Assembly (NCBI GenBank): GCA_036399775.1
Contig: DASWMJ010000003.1
Span: forward strand, 1-64,000
Reading direction: 5' to 3'
DNA: 64,000 nt
Source of the DNA: JADMIH01 sp036399775
Lineage (GTDB): Bacteria; Chloroflexota; Chloroflexia; QHBQ01; JADMIH01
In this document: positions 1-7,847 of the stretch, one piece after another
Layout: each line of letters starts with the position of its first letter
Position numbering within the stretch: position 1 is the first letter of the stretch
Program-made: the position numbers and the translations under genes
Notes under the pieces: model-generated
What the model saw: the letters and a program-made list of their open reading frames with translations, nothing else
Told to the model about the DNA's origin: nothing
The model's database searches: none

Positions 1-21
1 GACCCACCGGGTCGCCCCTAC
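1..21. repeat. Truncated copy of GTAGGGGCGACC palindromic repeat
   Basis: The first 21 bases match the right arm of the inverted repeat at 22597-22687 exactly. The window therefore opens inside another copy of that dispersed element. Confidence 0.6.
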
Positions 22-81
22 CGCATCCTTATTCTGAACACTTACTGAAGAGCTATAATAGCAATCATTCCCCTACGACAT

Positions 82-113
82 CCTGACCCCTGGTCCCTGG
101 TCCCTGACCCCTG
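82..113. repeat. Heptamer array, CTGACCC family
   Basis: About four imperfect copies of a seven-base unit (CTGACCC / CTGGTCC). The same family recurs at 12042-12072, 22793-22829, 24699-24760, 32858-32960, 35350-35465 and 39443-39485, in both orientations. Confidence 0.75.
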
Positions 114-267
114 TGGAAGAATTAGCGTCTCTGCCATCAGATATGGTAAAATTATGTGTGTAAATATGCACGCATGTTCCAAACAGGCGGGCAGTTATGC
201 TTCCGCACTCTCTTGCTTCAATCGAGCATGCGCGCCCGCATTTTCAATAGGAGTTCCATTTCCAGTT

Positions 268-762
268 ATGTACGTCATGCGCTATACCGTAATTGATCCC
301 ACCGGCACAGTCAGTTTCGTCGCGCCATGTAACGCCCTCAAGGCCTTGGTGGCCGCGTGTGGAACAGGGCCTGCCAGCTTTGAAAGCCTCCTTTCCGCAT
401 CGAATCGCTATGACAACGAGCTTGAAGGTTACGTGCTGAACAGCCTATCCGTCTTCGATGAGCACAACAGTCATGGCGCTCACGAGCACATCCACAGCGC
501 GATAGACTACGCGGGCGAGCAGCGCAACCACCACGAGATACCCGCCTTCCGCGTGGTGGACGAGGTGACGCGGCATGCCAGCCTCCAACCTGTCAAGGCG
601 GGCCTCGTGCTATTCAACCTGAAAGAACGTCGTATCATCCAGCTACACAACACCTATGCCGACGTGAAGCGCCGCGACAGTGGCCGCATCCACGAAGGAG
701 GCGAACCCACCGAGCGCCTCTACCACTACAGCCTGCCGATGGACTGGCAAATCGTTCCCTAG
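268..762 (+). CDS. Conserved hypothetical protein, 164 aa
   Basis: I do not recognise the family. The frame is open from 154, but the ATG at 268 is preferred because AGGAG lies at 249-253 and the upstream codons look like unselected sequence. The product is soluble, with no signal peptide or membrane helix. Its middle is rich in His, Asn and acidic residues (SLSVFDEHNSHGAHEH), and the C-terminal half reads like a compact alpha/beta domain with alternating hydrophobic strands (AGLVLFNLKERRIIQL). It precedes sbcC on the same strand, with a heptamer array between them, so co-transcription is possible. The usual sbcC partner sbcD (Mre11 nuclease) has metallophosphoesterase motifs, and these are absent here, so this is not sbcD. 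Confidence 0.6.
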   Translation: MYVMRYTVIDPTGTVSFVAPCNALKALVAACGTGPASFESLLSASNRYDNELEGYVLNSLSVFDEHNSHGAHEHIHSAIDYAGEQRNHHEIPAFRVVDEVTRHASLQPVKAGLVLFNLKERRIIQLHNTYADVKRRDSGRIHEGGEPTERLYHYSLPMDWQIVP

Positions 763-856
763 AAGTTAGAAGTCAGAAGTTAGAAATTAGCTTCGGATTT
801 CCGGCTTCTAACTTCTAATTTCTAATTTCTAACTTCTAATTTCTAGTTTCTGAGAA
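761..856. repeat. Inverted heptamer arrays, AGAAGTT family
   Basis: AGAAGTT-type units (761-790) are followed by the same unit in the opposite orientation (about 800-856), so the whole can fold into an imperfect hairpin. The left array supplies the last two bases of the upstream TAG stop. The AGAAGTT family recurs at 54556-54641 and 58572-58610. Confidence 0.75.
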
Positions 857-862
857 ACCGCT

Positions 863-3469
863 ATGATTCCTGTAAGACTGTCTCTTCGCAATTTTATGTG
901 CTACCGGGATGTTGCCGAGGTGCTGGACCTCACCAGCATTCATATCGCCTGCCTGTCAGGGGAGAACGGGGCGGGCAAGTCGGCCCTCCTGGAAGCCCTC
1001 ACATGGTCCCTCTGGGGTAAGGCCCGCGACCGCTTTATTGACGACGAGCTCATCAGCAAGGGCGCGTCCGAGATGGAGGTGGACTATCACTTCCTACTGA
1101 ACGGCCAGCACTATCGCGTGATGCGCAAGCGCGCCCGCAAGGGCAACAGCGGCACCACTATCCTCGACCTACAGGTCAGCCCCGACGGCGAAGACGGCAC
1201 CTGGCGCAATATCTCAGGCGCGACGGTGCGCGACACCCAGGCCCGCATAATCGAGCTTCTCAAGATAGACTACGATACCTTCATCAACTCGGCCTTCATT
1301 TTGCAGGGCCGCGCCGACGAGTTCACCGTCAAGAACCCCGCCGACCGCAAGCGCGTGCTGGCCGACATCCTGGGCCTATCGCAGTACGACCACCTGGAAG
1401 AGCGCGCCAAAGAGGAGGCCCGCGAGCGCAAATCACGCATGATGGAGCTTGACGCCACCGTCAGGCATATTGACGTAGAACTCCTCAAGCGCCCCGCCTA
1501 CGCGCAGGAGTTGGAAGAGGTAGAGTCCCAGCTACTGGAAGCGCAGGAGGGCCTCGCCAACCTCAGGGCGGAGCTTGCCGAAGTCCAGTCCACGCACGAA
1601 AGCCTGAAGCACAGCAGCGCCCGCCTCAACGAATTGAGGGACCGCGCCCACAAGCGCGAAGCCGCCATGCTCACGGTCAAGACGCGCATCAACCAGTACG
1701 TCGCCCGCAAGGAGCAGCTTGAAACCCTGCTGGCCCAACGCGCAGAGATAGAGCAGGGTTACGCCGACTGGCACGCCGCGCTGGCGGAGGAGCGCCGCTT
1801 CAACGACGTTATCGCCGCCCTACGTACCCTCGAAGGCAAGCGCGCCAGGTTCGACCAGGCGATACATGGCGAGAAGGCCGCTTTAGAGCGCGACGTCGCC
1901 AACCACAGGCGCATCATCCGCGACCTCGAAAGCAGGCTGGCGGGCCGGGATACCGTCACCCAGCAGCTTGCCCACGCCGTTGACCAGGTGCGCCAGCTTG
2001 ACCGGCTTCAACTTGAGTATGAAGACATCCGGTGCCAGCGCGAAAACCTTGACGTCAGGCACCGCACCCTCACCACCGAGATAGACACCCTCAAGGACGA
2101 AGGCGACCAGTTGCGCCAGAAGCTTGACATGATAATGCGCGCCCACGCCCAGGGTAGCGGCCATGCCGGTTGCCCCCTCTGCGGCACCGACCTATCCGCC
2201 GAGGCCCTTGAGCGCGTCCGCCAATCGTTCGACGCCGACATAACGGCCAAGCGCCTCGACTACAAGCGCAAGCGCGACGAGCGCGACACCGCCAAAGCCG
2301 AGATACTGGCTATCGAGAAGCGCCTGGCGGATCACGATGCCCGTATCAAAGACCTGGGTGCGGCCCGCCAGCGTGAGGCCCAGCGCCGAGAAGCCCTCAA
2401 GAGCCTCGACGAAGCCGAGCAGTCCCTTGCCAGGGAGAACAAGCTGCTTGCCCAGGTGCAGGCCCGGCTAGACGCAAGCGACTACGCGCACGAGGCCCGC
2501 CAGGGCCAGGCCGAGGTTGCCGCCGAGATGGCCCGCCTCTCCTACGACGAGGCAGCGCACGATGCAGCCGTTCGCAGGGTCGTGGAACTCAGGCCGAAGG
2601 AGTACGAAAGGCTCTACCATGAATTGCAGGGCGCGAGTCAGGCTCTAACATCGGTGCTCGAAAGGCTTGAGACCGACAACCAGGGCCTCGAAACCTCCAT
2701 CACCGAGCAAGAGCAGGACCACACCGAGATCGCCACGCTAACCCCGCAAGTGGCGTCCCTGGAGAGCGTCACGCGCCTGCTGGAAGAGAAGCAGCGCGAC
2801 GAAGCGCAACTGGCTAACCGGGCGGCCAGCCTGGGCGAGTCTCGCGGAGGACTGCGGAACAAGCTCCTCCATTGCGACACTCTACAGGAGGAGAAAGGTC
2901 GCTACATGGCCGCCTTCCAGGTGGCGAACGAAGAAAAAAGCATCTACGACGAGCTTGCCCTGGCCTTCGGTAAGAAGGGCATCCAGGCCATGATAATCGA
3001 GAACGTCATCCCGGAGATAGAAGACGCGACCAACGCCATGCTCAACCGCATGACGGATGGCCGCATGTCTGTGCAGTTCGCCACCCAGCGCGACGCCAAA
3101 AGCGGCAAGAGCGTCATCGAGACACTTGACATAAATATATCGGACGAGATAGGCACCCGCGCTTACGAGATGTACAGCGGCGGAGAGGCGTTCCGCGTCA
3201 ATTTCGCTATGCGTATAGCCCTGAGCAAGCTGCTCGCCCGTCGAGCGGGCACGCAGTTGCAGACCCTGGTCATAGACGAGGGCTTCGGCAGCCAGGACGG
3301 CCAGGGCCGCGAGAAGCTGGTGGGCGCTATCCGCTCTATAGAGGGCGATTTCGAGAAGATACTGGTCATCACCCACATCGAAGAGCTAAGAGACGAGTTC
3401 CCCGCCCGCATCAACATAGTCAAAACGGGCACAGGCTCCCGCATCGTCATGGGCGACTCCTTCGACTAA
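863..3469 (+). CDS. sbcC: SbcC/Rad50-type SMC ATPase
   Basis: 868 aa, ATPase subunit of the SbcCD (Rad50-Mre11) complex, which in known members cleaves hairpins and processes DNA ends. A Walker A GENGAGKS lies near residues 35-42 and the Q-loop region NSAFILQG follows. Two long coiled coils flank a zinc hook, C-P-L-C at residues 437-440. The C-terminal half has the ABC signature YSGGEAFR (about 770) and a Walker B TLVIDEGFGSQD (about 800). All nucleotide-binding motifs are intact and the length is typical for the shorter Chloroflexota/Firmicutes forms. sbcD is not adjacent, which is unusual. A hairpin nuclease is of interest in a genome so rich in palindromes, but that link is inference. Confidence 0.93.
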   Translation: MIPVRLSLRNFMCYRDVAEVLDLTSIHIACLSGENGAGKSALLEALTWSLWGKARDRFIDDELISKGASEMEVDYHFLLNGQHYRVMRKRARKGNSGTTILDLQVSPDGEDGTWRNISGATVRDTQARIIELLKIDYDTFINSAFILQGRADEFTVKNPADRKRVLADILGLSQYDHLEERAKEEARERKSRMMELDATVRHIDVELLKRPAYAQELEEVESQLLEAQEGLANLRAELAEVQSTHESLKHSSARLNELRDRAHKREAAMLTVKTRINQYVARKEQLETLLAQRAEIEQGYADWHAALAEERRFNDVIAALRTLEGKRARFDQAIHGEKAALERDVANHRRIIRDLESRLAGRDTVTQQLAHAVDQVRQLDRLQLEYEDIRCQRENLDVRHRTLTTEIDTLKDEGDQLRQKLDMIMRAHAQGSGHAGCPLCGTDLSAEALERVRQSFDADITAKRLDYKRKRDERDTAKAEILAIEKRLADHDARIKDLGAARQREAQRREALKSLDEAEQSLARENKLLAQVQARLDASDYAHEARQGQAEVAAEMARLSYDEAAHDAAVRRVVELRPKEYERLYHELQGASQALTSVLERLETDNQGLETSITEQEQDHTEIATLTPQVASLESVTRLLEEKQRDEAQLANRAASLGESRGGLRNKLLHCDTLQEEKGRYMAAFQVANEEKSIYDELALAFGKKGIQAMIIENVIPEIEDATNAMLNRMTDGRMSVQFATQRDAKSGKSVIETLDINISDEIGTRAYEMYSGGEAFRVNFAMRIALSKLLARRAGTQLQTLVIDEGFGSQDGQGREKLVGAIRSIEGDFEKILVITHIEELRDEFPARINIVKTGTGSRIVMGDSFD

Positions 3470-3489
3470 AGCCACGCTGCGCGGTTGAG

Positions 3490-4216
3490 CTAAGTGGTTC
3501 GCGCCCAGCCAGCCGGTCCCAGTGTTACACATAGGGCGATCTCCCAATCTTGGGCCTCTAACCGTTCGGCATATTTTGGCATCAGGCGGCGAATCAACCC
3601 CTGGTTTTCTACTTTTTCCCTTCTGAGATTTCGTGTTGCTTCCAATATGGCGGCTACCCTTTCCGTCACCACGGCAGGGCCAGGCTCTGTAACATAGAAA
3701 AAGTCCTCGCCATGCCAGGTCTCAGGGTACACTAACACTGACCGCGCCACGCTACGTTCTAATATCTCATCAACCAATTTGTCATGATCTAGAATGGTAG
3801 ATTTGGCTTGACCGCAGGTGGAACAAGTTCCATCTTTCCTATGGCGGATCCACGGGCCATCACAACGTCCTGTAATTATGTAGGAGTTGCAAATCACGTA
3901 GTGCCTCCGGTACTCCAGGGGCGTCCGGATAAGCGATAAAAAAGTCCTCGCTGATATCAACAGAAACCGTCCCGCCCGTTATATATCCTCGAAGATCATA
4001 CCTTTGTAGCTCCGCCAGTAGCCGTTGTGTAACGTAATAGCCGCTCAGCATATCCGTCATGAGGTCGCACGACGGTATTGTGTCCAGAATCAGTTCTATC
4101 TCTCGATACTGGCCCGCCGGGCGGTTGCATTCAAGGCAGTTGATACTGGGTGGGACCGTGCTGCCTTGATGACCGACCACTGGAATCTGAGATAATGTAT
4201 ATAACTTTGGTAGCAT
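3490..4216 (-). pseudogene. Frameshifted double-CXXC protein, possibly SitI6/gmx_para_CXXCG-like
   Basis: Two overlapping minus-strand frames (3860-4216 and 3490-3960) look like one gene broken by a frameshift near 3905-3920. The upstream part carries CLEC and runs to SEDFFIAYPDAPGVPE. The downstream part resumes as YRRHYVICNSYIITG, then CDGPWIRHRKDG and CSTCGQ. Joined, they give a roughly 230-residue soluble protein with two CXXC pairs, the layout of the double-CXXCG proteins known from myxobacteria, some of which are annotated as SitI6-type immunity proteins. The family call rests on layout only. The downstream frame could start only at a TTG without a ribosome-binding site, which favours one broken gene over two. 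A sequencing error is equally possible. Confidence 0.5.
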
Positions 4217-4652
4217 AACTATCTATACCCCATAGTCTCGAATCGATTACCAATAATATCCGACAAAGGGTTGCTCTATCCATTCGCGTCTACACATGCC
4301 AATCCATATCAAGTCGTTACTATTCATTAGTCGCCTGGCACGGCTTTCCCATGATCTTTCCGAAAAGGAGTAGACCCCGCTAGCCCTAAAGTCCTATTGA
4401 CACACACGCAGCGCGCTCATATGCTATGAATAATATCTATATCTAAGTGCGAGCGAACTCCCTTATTGCTGCCACGCTATAGCTGGGGTTTGTAACGAAG
4501 CGGTTCTCTCCAGTGATTATAGTGACTCCGGCTTTATACCGACATTCTATGCAGGCTCTCCAGTGGAAGCATACTAATAACCCTTCCTACCTTCCGGCTG
4601 TCCGCTTCCTATGGGTTGATGCCTCCTCACTCTGCCTTGAAAAGGAAAGGCG
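4217..4652. other. Intergenic, divergent promoter region
   Basis: 436 bases between the divergent broken CXXC gene and the HD-GYP gene. No convincing reading frame, palindrome or heptamer array was seen, and base composition is more AT-rich than in the genes. Promoters for both neighbours presumably lie here, but none can be assigned with confidence. Confidence 0.4.
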
Positions 4653-6908
4653 TTGATATTAGCTCAGCTATTTGATCCGTCCAACTACTACTTCACTCTA
4701 TATTCCATTCCAACACTGGTAGTAATGGCGGCTATCCTCACCCTGGGGATACTGGTCGTCGTGCGGGAGCACGCATCCTTTGTGAGCGTTGCCTTCTTCT
4801 CGGTGACGTTCTTCGTCAGCGTATGGCTCTTCGGCTTCTCCTGGATCTATTCCTCCGCAAACGAGCAGACGGCTGTGGCGTGGGCCAGGTTTGCATACCT
4901 CGGCGTGCCCTTCATCCCGCCTGCGGTCTACCTGTTCACGGTCTCCGTCCTACGCATCTGGAAGCAAAACGTCATCCTCGTGACCGCCAGTTGGCTCATC
5001 GGGGCAGTTTTCTCCGCACTATCGCTCTTTTCCGATCTATTACTTACCGGCACGCATAGCTACTGGTGGGGCTACTACCCCACATACAACTTACTCGGCA
5101 TCCCTTTCCTGACCTTCTTCGGCGCGATGCTTCTCGTGAGCATGGGCCGCTTCTGGTCCGCTTACCGCAAGGCCACCCCCGGCATGCATAAACACCGCGT
5201 GAAATGGCTCATGGTAGCCTTCGCTATCGGCTACATCGGCTCTATTGACTTCCTCGCCGTCTATGGCGTGCCTGTGTACCCCTCCGGCTTCTTATTTATC
5301 TTCGGCTTCTTGCTCGTGGCGGCGCGGGCCGTTTGGGTCTACCGCCTGGTGGATATTACCCCCGCCTTCGCCGCCAACCAGATAATCCGCACGATGAGCG
5401 ATGCCCTGGTCGTCCTTGATACGGAGGGCGTCATTCGACTCGCCAACGATGCTGCCACCGCCCTATTTGGCTGCCACGAAAAAGACTTGATGGATAAGCC
5501 CGTCGCGCTCGCAATCGGCGGCCCTCTATTCTCCTGTCCAGCCGCAAAGCTGGTAGAGCTAGGCGCAACCCACAATTACGAGATGCCCTACCACCGCCCG
5601 GAAGGCGATCTGCTCACCCTCAGCATCTCCATATCCGTGATGCGCAACAAGCGAGATGAGCCGGTCGCCATAGTATGCATAGTGCGCGACATAACCGAGC
5701 GCAAGCAATTCCAGGAGCGCATCCAGCACCAACTCCAACGGCTTGCCGCCCTGCGCAACGTTGACATGGCGATCAGCGCCAGCCATGACCTGCGCGTGAC
5801 CCTCAACGTCATTCTCGACCAGGTTACCTCGCAACTCCGTGTAGACGCCGCCTCCGTGCTGCTTCTTGACCCTCACACCCAGATACTTGAGCACGCCGCC
5901 GCCTGCGGATTTCGCTTCGACGGCATAACCCACTCTCGCGTGCGTGTCGGCCAGAGCTACGCGGGCCGCGCCGCCGCCCAACGCCGCACCTTACACATAG
6001 CGGACATCACCGCGACCAGCGACCTGCATAGCTCTCTACAGCTTGTGGGCGAAGACTTCGTCGCCTATTACGCCGTCCCCCTGCTCGTCAAAGGCCACGT
6101 GAAGGGCGTACTGGAGATATTCCACCGCGCTCCCCTGGACCCCCAGCCGGAATGGGTAGATTTCGTGGAGGCGCTAGCCGGGCAGGCCGCTATTGCTATA
6201 GATAGCGCTTCCATGTTCAACGACCTGCAAATAACCAACGCCGAGCTTGCCCTCGCTTACGACACCACCCTGGAAGGTTGGTCCCGCGCCCTCGACCTGC
6301 GCGACAATGAGACCGAAGGCCACACCCGCCGCGTCACCGAGATGTCGATACGTCTCGCTCGAGCTTTCGGCATGAGCGAAGCCGAGTTAGTGCAGGTGCG
6401 TCGCGGCGCGTTGCTCCACGATATAGGCAAGATGGGCATCCCCGACTCCATCCTGCTCAAGCCGGGACCCCTGACAGAGCAAGAATGGGACATAATGAGA
6501 ATGCACCCCGTCTATGCCTACGAACTCCTGTCCCCTATCTCCTTCTTGCGTCCCGCGCTCGATATACCCTACTGCCACCACGAAAAGTGGGACGGCACCG
6601 GCTACCCTCGCGGGCTGAAAGGCGAAGAGATACCGAAGGCTGCCCGCGTCTTCGCGGTGATAGACGTGTGGGACGCCCTGCGCTCCAACCGCCCCTACCG
6701 CGCTGCATGGCCCGAAAGCAAGGTCCGCGAGCACATCCGCTCCCTCTCCGGCACCCACTTCGACCCCGTGGTGGTAGAAGCCTTCCTCAAGACAGTAGAA
6801 CACTCTCATGCCCAGCGCCCAGCGCCGACCATGCGCACGACACTCGATTTGACGCTCCCGGTCAGGAACAGGAACCCGCTAACTACGACTCGGACTCTTC
6901 AGAATTAG
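4653..6908 (+). CDS. Membrane PAS-GAF-HD-GYP protein, probable cyclic-di-GMP phosphodiesterase
   Basis: 751 aa. Starts at TTG with AAAGGAAAGG just upstream. Residues 1-235 form about seven membrane helices of the histidine-kinase N-terminal 7TM type. A PAS domain follows (about 245-350, ending in the typical IVCIVRDITERKQFQE). A GAF domain (about 380-525) comes next, then an HD-GYP domain (about 545-715). Catalytic metal residues are present: HD at 589-590 (LLHDIGKMGIPD), a downstream HH (CHHEKWDGTGYP) and GYP at 650-652. HD-GYP enzymes hydrolyse cyclic di-GMP, and here activity would be tuned by membrane, PAS and GAF sensing. There is no kinase or receiver domain. It ends at a shared terminator opposite rplS. 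Confidence 0.9.
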   Translation: MILAQLFDPSNYYFTLYSIPTLVVMAAILTLGILVVVREHASFVSVAFFSVTFFVSVWLFGFSWIYSSANEQTAVAWARFAYLGVPFIPPAVYLFTVSVLRIWKQNVILVTASWLIGAVFSALSLFSDLLLTGTHSYWWGYYPTYNLLGIPFLTFFGAMLLVSMGRFWSAYRKATPGMHKHRVKWLMVAFAIGYIGSIDFLAVYGVPVYPSGFLFIFGFLLVAARAVWVYRLVDITPAFAANQIIRTMSDALVVLDTEGVIRLANDAATALFGCHEKDLMDKPVALAIGGPLFSCPAAKLVELGATHNYEMPYHRPEGDLLTLSISISVMRNKRDEPVAIVCIVRDITERKQFQERIQHQLQRLAALRNVDMAISASHDLRVTLNVILDQVTSQLRVDAASVLLLDPHTQILEHAAACGFRFDGITHSRVRVGQSYAGRAAAQRRTLHIADITATSDLHSSLQLVGEDFVAYYAVPLLVKGHVKGVLEIFHRAPLDPQPEWVDFVEALAGQAAIAIDSASMFNDLQITNAELALAYDTTLEGWSRALDLRDNETEGHTRRVTEMSIRLARAFGMSEAELVQVRRGALLHDIGKMGIPDSILLKPGPLTEQEWDIMRMHPVYAYELLSPISFLRPALDIPYCHHEKWDGTGYPRGLKGEEIPKAARVFAVIDVWDALRSNRPYRAAWPESKVREHIRSLSGTHFDPVVVEAFLKTVEHSHAQRPAPTMRTTLDLTLPVRNRNPLTTTRTLQN

Positions 6909-6939
6909 AGACCCTTCTATTTCAGCAGCACAAAAATAA

Positions 6940-6996
6940 GAATTCAAAAACAATAAAAGGGGTGGCTGAGCCACCCCTTTTATTGTTTTTGAATTC
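6940..6996. terminator. Bidirectional terminator between HD-GYP gene and rplS
   Basis: Perfect inverted repeat with 27-base arms and a three-base TGA loop. The GC core (GGGGTGGC/GCCACCCC) is flanked by A-rich and T-rich tracts on both sides, so it works as a rho-independent terminator in either direction for these convergent genes. Confidence 0.9.
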
Positions 6997-7001
6997 GAAG
7001 A

Positions 7002-7490
7002 CTACTCCTCGGTGTCGGTGGTAGTCTCTTCAATCTCGTCAACAGCTTCGTTCTCCGGCTCCTCAACTATAGGCGCGGCGGTTGCGGTAGCTCTTGCGGC
7101 TGCGGCAGCCTGCCGTGCTTTCTCGGCAGCAGGGTTGAACCGGCGTTCCTTGATGCGTGCGGCCTTACCTGTGCGGCCACGCAGGTAGTAAAGCTGGGCG
7201 CGGCGCACTACGCCACGACGTATGACCTCGATCTTCTCGACGCGGGGCGAATGTAGCAGGAAGGTGCGCTCGACGCCGATGCCGTGAGAGGCGATGCGGC
7301 GCACGGTGAAGTTGGTGTTGATGCCACCTTTGCGCTTACGCATCACTACACCCTCGAACACCTGCGTGCGCTCGCGGCTCCCCTCAACTACCTTCACGCT
7401 CACGCGCACGGTATCACCGACGCCGAACTCCGGCAAAGTCTCCTTCAGCATCTGGGCCGTGACTAATGTAATCGCCTGGGTGGGTTTCAT
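7002..7490 (-). CDS. rplS: 50S ribosomal protein L19
   Basis: 162 aa. The core (residues 1 to about 120) has the L19 signatures FGVGDTVRVSVKVVEGSRER, FEGVVMRKRKGG, RIASHGIGVERTF, SPRVEKIEVIRRG and RRAQLYYLRGRTGKAARI. It sits at the 30S-50S interface. The usual protein is about 115 residues. Here it carries an extra 40-residue tail, first Ala-rich and basic, then strongly acidic (PENEAVDEIEETTTDTEE). The gene is alone rather than in the common rpsP-rimM-trmD-rplS operon. Its promoter should lie in 7491-7650. Confidence 0.96.
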   Translation of the reverse strand: MKPTQAITLVTAQMLKETLPEFGVGDTVRVSVKVVEGSRERTQVFEGVVMRKRKGGINTNFTVRRIASHGIGVERTFLLHSPRVEKIEVIRRGVVRRAQLYYLRGRTGKAARIKERRFNPAAEKARQAAAAARATATAAPIVEEPENEAVDEIEETTTDTEE

Positions 7491-7651
7491 TGCTCAGTCT
7501 TCTCCTAGCTTTCAAATACGCCGATTTTTGGGCACGAACGTTATTATACCACAAGCTGATGCTGCGCGCAATGGCAACGCGGGTAAAGTTCAGGGCTGTG
7601 TCAAAGTCTCGCCTCCTGCTCATACAGCCCAAACTAAGAGAAGTATTCTTT

Positions 7652-7704
7652 GGTCTTTATGAGGAAAATGAGCGGCGTCGCCGCTCATTTTCCTCATAAA
7701 GACC
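7652..7704. repeat. Perfect 26-bp inverted repeat with one-base loop
   Basis: Two 26-base arms flank a single T at 7678. It lies between the divergent rplS and SWIM genes, where neither needs a terminator. It could be cruciform DNA, a dispersed palindrome or an operator. Not seen elsewhere in the window. Confidence 0.8.
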
Positions 7705-7847
7705 ACTTCTTTTCTAGCGGTAAGGCATCTTGGCGACTTTGACACCGCCCTACTATTGTCTTTAGATACCCTCTGAGTAGCGTATTAACAGAATAATATC
7801 CAAGATGGTAGAATGACGGTAAGGATGGTGTGATAGGGGTTACGTAT

